From an uncultured Prevotella sp. (GTDB taxonomy: Bacteria > Bacteroidota > Bacteroidia > Bacteroidales > Bacteroidaceae), in the NCBI GenBank assembly GCA_944319815.1, contig CALUEX010000007.1, positions 19,620 through 83,619 of the forward strand: a stretch of 64,000 nucleotides of DNA. The letters are read 5' to 3'. The translations under genes were made by a program, and so were the position numbers. Positions 60,009-64,000 of this stretch are shown here, piece after piece; positions within the stretch are counted from its first letter, which is position 1; each line of letters opens with the position of its first letter. A model generated the notes under the pieces. The model saw nothing but the letters and a program-made list of their open reading frames with translations, ran no database searches and had not been told where the DNA came from.

Positions 60009-60658
60009 GCTGTTTGCTTTTCATTGTCCATAAACCTTTTCTTTATTCTCTGAACCGTGCTTATACCGACTTTCTCGCTCTTGGCAATCATCCTTATCGG
60101 GTAGCCCTTGTGGAGAAGTCTTATCACCCCGGCATATTCTTCCTTCATCTTGTCATCAGGTTTCCTGTAGCCAGCCTTTCTTCCGACTTTCCCTCCGTTA
60201 GCTACAAACTGTTCCTTTCCCGAATTGAGCCTGAACCTGATGTTTTCCCTCTCCATTTCCGCGCATGTCCCAAGTACGGCTATGAATATCGTAAGGAACG
60301 GATGCTCTTTCCCGTCGGCGGTGAATATCGAGAGCCGCTCTTTCTGGAAATATACGTTCAAGTGCTTCTCCTTGCAAAGCCTGACATTATAGAGTACGTC
60401 GTCAACATTCCTTCCGAGGCGTGACAGTTCCGATATGAGAAGGATTCCGATTTTATTCTTGAAGCAATACGACAGGCACTCTTTCAGGATTGGCCTTTCC
60501 TGTGTTTTCCTTGAGCCTGATATATGTTCCTCGTATGTTTTCACGATTTTCAGGGATTTCGTTTTCGCCAATATTTCCAAGTCCCTGATTTGCCTTGAAG
60601 TATCCTGCCTGTCATTGGTTGACGATACCCTTGCATAAACCACTGCTGTTGTTTCCAT
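60005..60658 (-). CDS. Serine recombinase/resolvase
   Basis: A 217-residue protein of the small serine recombinase type. VYARVSSTNDRQDTSRQ near residue 5 contains the catalytic Ser; RLGRN (near residue 80) is in the conserved SxLxRxxR region; the C-terminus has an HTH (GYPIRMIAKSEKVGISTVQRI). It should act as resolvase or invertase in the accessory element. The start at METTAVV is chosen because the usual N-terminus begins there; a 9-codon upstream extension is possible. Neighbours are small ORFs overlapping its stop. Confidence 0.92.
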   Translation of the reverse strand: METTAVVYARVSSTNDRQDTSRQIRDLEILAKTKSLKIVKTYEEHISGSRKTQERPILKECLSYCFKNKIGILLISELSRLGRNVDDVLYNVRLCKEKHLNVYFQKERLSIFTADGKEHPFLTIFIAVLGTCAEMERENIRFRLNSGKEQFVANGGKVGRKAGYRKPDDKMKEEYAGVIRLLHKGYPIRMIAKSEKVGISTVQRIKKRFMDNEKQTA

Positions 60659-60956
60659 ATAATTCTTTGAGTTAAGTGAATACAAAATAATGTGCCCAAT
60701 CCAACATCATGCCTGTTATTTGAACACAAAACGGATTGAACACATTTTCGGTTGTCGTAAATAACAAAAACAAGGATACGTGATTTTTGATATTTTATAG
60801 TGTTTCCCGTTTTCACATATCTATGTATTTAAGAGAGTGTCTTTTTTCAAGTATTCAAGCGTTTACCAAAAATCGAAGTTTTACAGAATGTGATTTTCCG
60901 TTTATTTGTTTTTCTTCTGTAATTGTAATTTTTGTAAAGACTCAAATATTCTAAAT

Positions 60957-61490
60957 TCAGACCGCTTGTTTCTTTAGCCATTGTCTTACCTTGGTTTCAT
61001 AATTTTCGCAATATTCCACGTTTTCGTCTATCACTGAAATCAAGTTGTCAAGATAAACGTTTTCTATGATTTTCCTGTTTTCTTTGTTATCATCAGGAGT
61101 AAGGGTAATTGTAAATGTATCCGAGCCTTCGTCATACTCGACTCTTACATAACCCGTCATCTTGAATCCCTGTACATGAAACTCCGTACCATTACTTAAA
61201 GTCCTTACCGAAGCAAAGCATATTCCCCAGCTTAAAGGGATTACACTGTGCTGGAATACCCGCCAAATATATCTTGCCATTGAAGGTTTGTTTCCTGTTG
61301 TTTCCATAATAGTTGTAATTTCGTTTTTTGTTGTTTTGAATTTGATGTTTTGTTGATAAAAATTACGCTGAATATCAACCAAATTCAAATATACCGTCAA
61401 ACGCATTGTAAAAGACCGTGTTTTGCATTCCAATAGGCCATATTTTAGAGCCTCGTTTACCGCCTTTTGTATTGTTAGCTGATTTTTCAT
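60957..61490 (-). CDS. Unknown protein of accessory region (start uncertain)
   Basis: 177 residues if read from 61490. A second, plausible start METTGNKPSMARYIW lies at 61307, giving 116 residues. The conserved-looking part (about residues 70-150 of the long version) has HVQGFKMTGYVRVEYDEGSDTF, a beta-rich region. The N-terminal 61 residues of the long form lie within a segment bounded by a 14-bp inverted repeat (61365-61378/61499-61512). No family recognised. Confidence 0.6.
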   Translation of the reverse strand: MKNQLTIQKAVNEALKYGLLECKTRSFTMRLTVYLNLVDIQRNFYQQNIKFKTTKNEITTIMETTGNKPSMARYIWRVFQHSVIPLSWGICFASVRTLSNGTEFHVQGFKMTGYVRVEYDEGSDTFTITLTPDDNKENRKIIENVYLDNLISVIDENVEYCENYETKVRQWLKKQAV

Positions 61491-61512
61491 GTTAATTAGT
61501 TGATATTCAGCG
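61365..61512. repeat. 14-bp inverted repeat pair
   Basis: CGCTGAATATCAAC (61365-61378) and GTTGATATTCAGCG (61499-61512), perfect, around 120 bp holding the 5' part of the hypothetical gene. Confidence 0.7.
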
Positions 61513-61535
61513 ACATAAGAGAGTGTGGTATTCAG

Positions 61536-62510
61536 TTAAGCGACATCCCCGTTCCTTTCGTAATATAGTTCAGCCATTGCGTCGTCACATATCATTGCAA
61601 AGTCGTCAAGTCCGAGCAAAGGGTATTCCTCGTGATAGAATGAATGAAGGTCCGAAGGTGTCAATGTAGGGTCTGAAATAAGCGAATCCCTTACCAGTTC
61701 ATACATTTCCTCATACTGTTCCCACCAAACCAACTGGCAGTCATAGCCTCTCATCATTCCCGGTTCATGAGGATATACTTTGGTGCAACTTGTGATAATA
61801 TGCTCAATAAAAACTAAACATTTCATCAGGTCGTTCTTGTCGGTAAACTCGTTGTCGGTGTGTGGCTCGTAATAACCGCAGCTTATATTGATACAAGATA
61901 TTGCCAATCCGTTCTCCTTCAGTTGTTCCACGTCGGTCATCATTCCTTCTGTCGGTGTATAGCCAAACTTTTCAGGCGTTATGTCCTTTATGAAATCGTC
62001 CGAGCAAATGTCCATGAATCCAATTTGTGTTATTACGTCTGATTTTCCCCTCCTGTCCGGCTGTATTACAAAGCGGCAGTCGTTAAAGAATTCCATGTTT
62101 GCCTTACTGCTTCCGACACATCCCACTTCTTCACCCACGAAAAATGCCACTTTTATTTCGTTAAACTTCTGGAGACATTGAAGACATAGCCAAATTCCGT
62201 TCTTATCATCAGCACCAAGACCGCAAAAACTCCTTTCCTTGGGACTGTAGCCAAACAATAAGTCCTTTGTCTCGATTACCGTGAAGTCTGTAGGATGGTA
62301 TTTCTGCACTTGGTCAAGATGAGCCACCATGCAGGGATAGGTCTTTGCAGTTCCCTTGGTTATGTAGATATTCCCAGTGTTCCAGTCAAGTTCCATCTTT
62401 GCACCTTGTATGTTCTTGTCAACCCACTTGCAGACGAAAGAAATTATCTTGCCCTCGTATCCTGACTTTGAGTGGATTTTATAAAGCTGTTTTAAAAGTT
62501 TGAAGTCCAT
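61536..62510 (-). CDS. M20/M42-like metallopeptidase
   Basis: A 324-residue predicted zinc peptidase. MVAHLDQVQ near residue 60 (HxD), GADDKNGI near residue 100 (bridging Asp), GEEVGCVGSS near residue 128 (catalytic Glu) and HTDNEF near residue 215 (His) match the M20/M28/M42 fold. QPDRRGKSD is present as in tripeptidase/aminopeptidase relatives. Intracellular (no signal). The C-terminal segment is a helical extension (YEEMYELVRDSL). It lies on the accessory element, an unusual location; substrate unknown. Confidence 0.8.
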   Translation of the reverse strand: MDFKLLKQLYKIHSKSGYEGKIISFVCKWVDKNIQGAKMELDWNTGNIYITKGTAKTYPCMVAHLDQVQKYHPTDFTVIETKDLLFGYSPKERSFCGLGADDKNGIWLCLQCLQKFNEIKVAFFVGEEVGCVGSSKANMEFFNDCRFVIQPDRRGKSDVITQIGFMDICSDDFIKDITPEKFGYTPTEGMMTDVEQLKENGLAISCINISCGYYEPHTDNEFTDKNDLMKCLVFIEHIITSCTKVYPHEPGMMRGYDCQLVWWEQYEEMYELVRDSLISDPTLTPSDLHSFYHEEYPLLGLDDFAMICDDAMAELYYERNGDVA

Positions 62511-62637
62511 ATTTTTTACGTTTTTTGTTTTGTTGTTGAATTTACAAGTTGTTTTTCTTGTTTTTGTTAGAGAGGTTAAAGGAGGAAGCCATGATGTTTT
62601 TGTTTGTCTTTTATCACAGTTTCCTCCCCTTTCAGTA

Positions 62638-64000
62638 TTATGCCGCCTTGAGTTCTATTTGCTTATTCTCCGATATGTAGCAATCCTCCGCCTTATCCTT
62701 GCATTCTTCCGAGCAGTAGCAGTTTCCCGTCAACTCCGATTCATGGCCGTCATCTTTTACAAACCATTCGCCGCACCAAGGACAACGGTCAACATCCTCC
62801 TCGTGATAGTATATTTCCTCAGAGTCAATCCATACAAATTCCCCAAGGTCATCAACACTGCAACTGTATTCCCTTCCGTGGTACATTACTATTGTCGTAT
62901 CGAAGTCTCCGTAGCATTCATGAAACTCGTCATAGCTTTCATCATCGTTCTCCTCATACCCGTCAATACTTCCGTCTGTGGTATCAAGCTCGTAGTCGTA
63001 GCCGTTTACCTCGTAGTTGTATGCTTTCCCTGCTTCCATGTCGTACCACTTGAAAGAGTCCTGGTAAGAAAGGGTGTCTTCAGTGCCCAAGTCGCAGTCA
63101 ATGTAGAATTTCTTGTCCTCCAAAGAATTTCCATATATGTCAACAAAGCTCCTTGAATGGTGGCAGTCATATCCTACCTGTTTATAACCATCAATATAGC
63201 CCCCAATTATCAATGCGTTCACCAAGGCCCGTTTCAACACGTCGTCCTGATTGGTTGAGTATTGTCTTTCAGCCAGCCTCCAGATTCTTTCCGTTCCTTC
63301 CTCGTACACTTTGTTGAAGATTATGCACCTCGCTATGATTTTTCCATCTTCGTTCTTCAAATAGGCGGCACTTGCGTCAACCGAATCACTGTAAAAGTAA
63401 TGGTATCCCTTGTCTGTCATGCAGCTGTAGAAGTCTCCATCGCACTTGTTTGAATCGTAAATATCCCTGAAATTGTCATCCACGAATAAGCGGTTTTCCT
63501 TCGGTTGTGATGAAAGCGAGAAAGCCTGCCAGTCCTGAACGAAGCATTCCTGTAGGTAGATTATTGCGCTCTCCGGTAATGTCCTCCCGAATGATGTTTC
63601 CATGATTAAATGCCTGATGAATTTTCCTGCTTTCATCTTGAACACCTTACCTCCATTGTCGTGGTTGATATACCTTACAGCCCTTGAATCACCGTCTTCA
63701 CATATCCCGTTGTACTTGTCGGTCTCATATTTGCCTGAACGGAAGGTATAGTTAATCAGGTTTACTTCATATTGTAAGCCATCATCCTCGCCCGAATCCA
63801 TTATCTTCTCGAACATTACTTTCTTCAGGTCTGCCATGTTGGTGATATTGAGAAGCGAGAAATTGTTGGTTCTTATAGCATTTCTTAGTAAGTTCCTGTC
63901 CTTTATGAAGTCGAGCAGTATCCTGTTCCTTCTTGTTTTCTTCCCGTTGTCATGCTCGATAAAGCCGAACCTGCAACAAAAGCCTTCGTATCCGTCGAAA
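62638..64000 (-). CDS. Large unknown protein with C-terminal zinc motif (partial)
   Basis: The frame is open to the window end, so the N-terminus lies outside; a local ATG at 63837 is not the real start, because in-frame sequence continues upstream (KKTRRNRILLDFIKDRNLL). At least 453 residues are visible. It is acidic and Tyr-rich. The C-terminus has CPWCGEWFVKDDGH and CYCSEECK, a probable zinc ribbon or treble-clef finger. No enzyme motif is recognised. Similar proteins occur on Bacteroides phages and plasmids as far as I can judge. Confidence 0.7.
   Translation of the reverse strand, partial: FDGYEGFCCRFGFIEHDNGKKTRRNRILLDFIKDRNLLRNAIRTNNFSLLNITNMADLKKVMFEKIMDSGEDDGLQYEVNLINYTFRSGKYETDKYNGICEDGDSRAVRYINHDNGGKVFKMKAGKFIRHLIMETSFGRTLPESAIIYLQECFVQDWQAFSLSSQPKENRLFVDDNFRDIYDSNKCDGDFYSCMTDKGYHYFYSDSVDASAAYLKNEDGKIIARCIIFNKVYEEGTERIWRLAERQYSTNQDDVLKRALVNALIIGGYIDGYKQVGYDCHHSRSFVDIYGNSLEDKKFYIDCDLGTEDTLSYQDSFKWYDMEAGKAYNYEVNGYDYELDTTDGSIDGYEENDDESYDEFHECYGDFDTTIVMYHGREYSCSVDDLGEFVWIDSEEIYYHEEDVDRCPWCGEWFVKDDGHESELTGNCYCSEECKDKAEDCYISENKQIELKAA

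Noticed and set aside
63262-63453. Plus-strand frame in the large unknown gene
   Set aside because: Shadow; no family features.
1-64000. CRISPR arrays and tRNA genes
   Set aside because: No regularly spaced repeats of CRISPR type and no cloverleaf-forming sequence recognised other than the tRNA-like part of ssrA.

Overview
The window looks like a chromosome segment of a Bacteroidales bacterium, probably Prevotellaceae-like. Most promoters fit the Bacteroidota consensus TTTG-N19/21-TAnnTTTG. Many lipoproteins and outer-membrane proteins are of families typical of the phylum (Wzi-type barrels, DUF5689, DUF4369, DUF3853, DUF5690). The tmRNA tag peptide ends ENKYALAA. Species-level assignment is not possible from reading alone.

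Layout. 1-2653 (-): a three-gene operon of a membrane protein, a P-loop GTPase and an unknown protein cut by the window edge. 3361-6141: ribosomal protein L31 type B, a secreted EndoG-like nuclease, and a TrpB2-type tryptophan synthase. 7639-10998: an aminoethylphosphonate locus (DUF5690 transporter with an in-frame amber codon, phnX, phnW). 11331-25942: housekeeping genes (sodium-solute symporter, trxB, glutathione peroxidase, mfd, metallo-beta-lactamase-fold lipoprotein, polyprenol-phosphate mannosyltransferase-like enzyme, PlsC, metallophosphoesterase, pyrC, DUF4369 lipoprotein). 26106-29163: a 4-TM protein, a DivIC/FtsB-like protein, and a Wzi-like barrel with a lipocalin-like lipoprotein. 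29449-37243: an outer-membrane receptor operon with OB-fold lipoproteins, followed by a secreted endonuclease/exonuclease/phosphatase, a UDG-superfamily protein and uridine kinase; together these suggest extracellular nucleic acid use. 37415-42369: DUF308 protein, histidine phosphatase, an Arg/Ser-rich secreted protein and a second Wzi/lipocalin pair. 42739-43138: ssrA (tmRNA).

At the 3' end of ssrA sits a 12-kb integrated mobilizable element (about 43125-55184), bounded by a 13-bp direct repeat. It carries a tyrosine integrase, a DUF1016 nuclease, a DUF3853 HTH protein, a RepA-like ATPase, a Toprim primase, a MobV-type relaxase, and as cargo a LytS/LytTR two-component system with two small outer-membrane barrels. 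Beyond it (55185-64000) lies a second accessory region, partly very AT-rich: an AAA ATPase/RloB pair (AbiL-like), an Mrr-type nuclease fused to an ImmA/IrrE metallopeptidase, a serine recombinase overlapping two small ORFs, an M20/M42-like peptidase and a large unknown protein that runs off the end.

The chromosomal part (about 3-42.6 kb) is dense in palindromic repeats of at least three families. Two palindromes have been inserted in frame inside mfd, one supplies the C-terminus of the symporter, and an 88-bp tandem duplication has doubled the promoter of the divIC-like gene. The A/T-core palindrome family stops at ssrA and I do not see it in the accessory regions, which supports separate ancestry.
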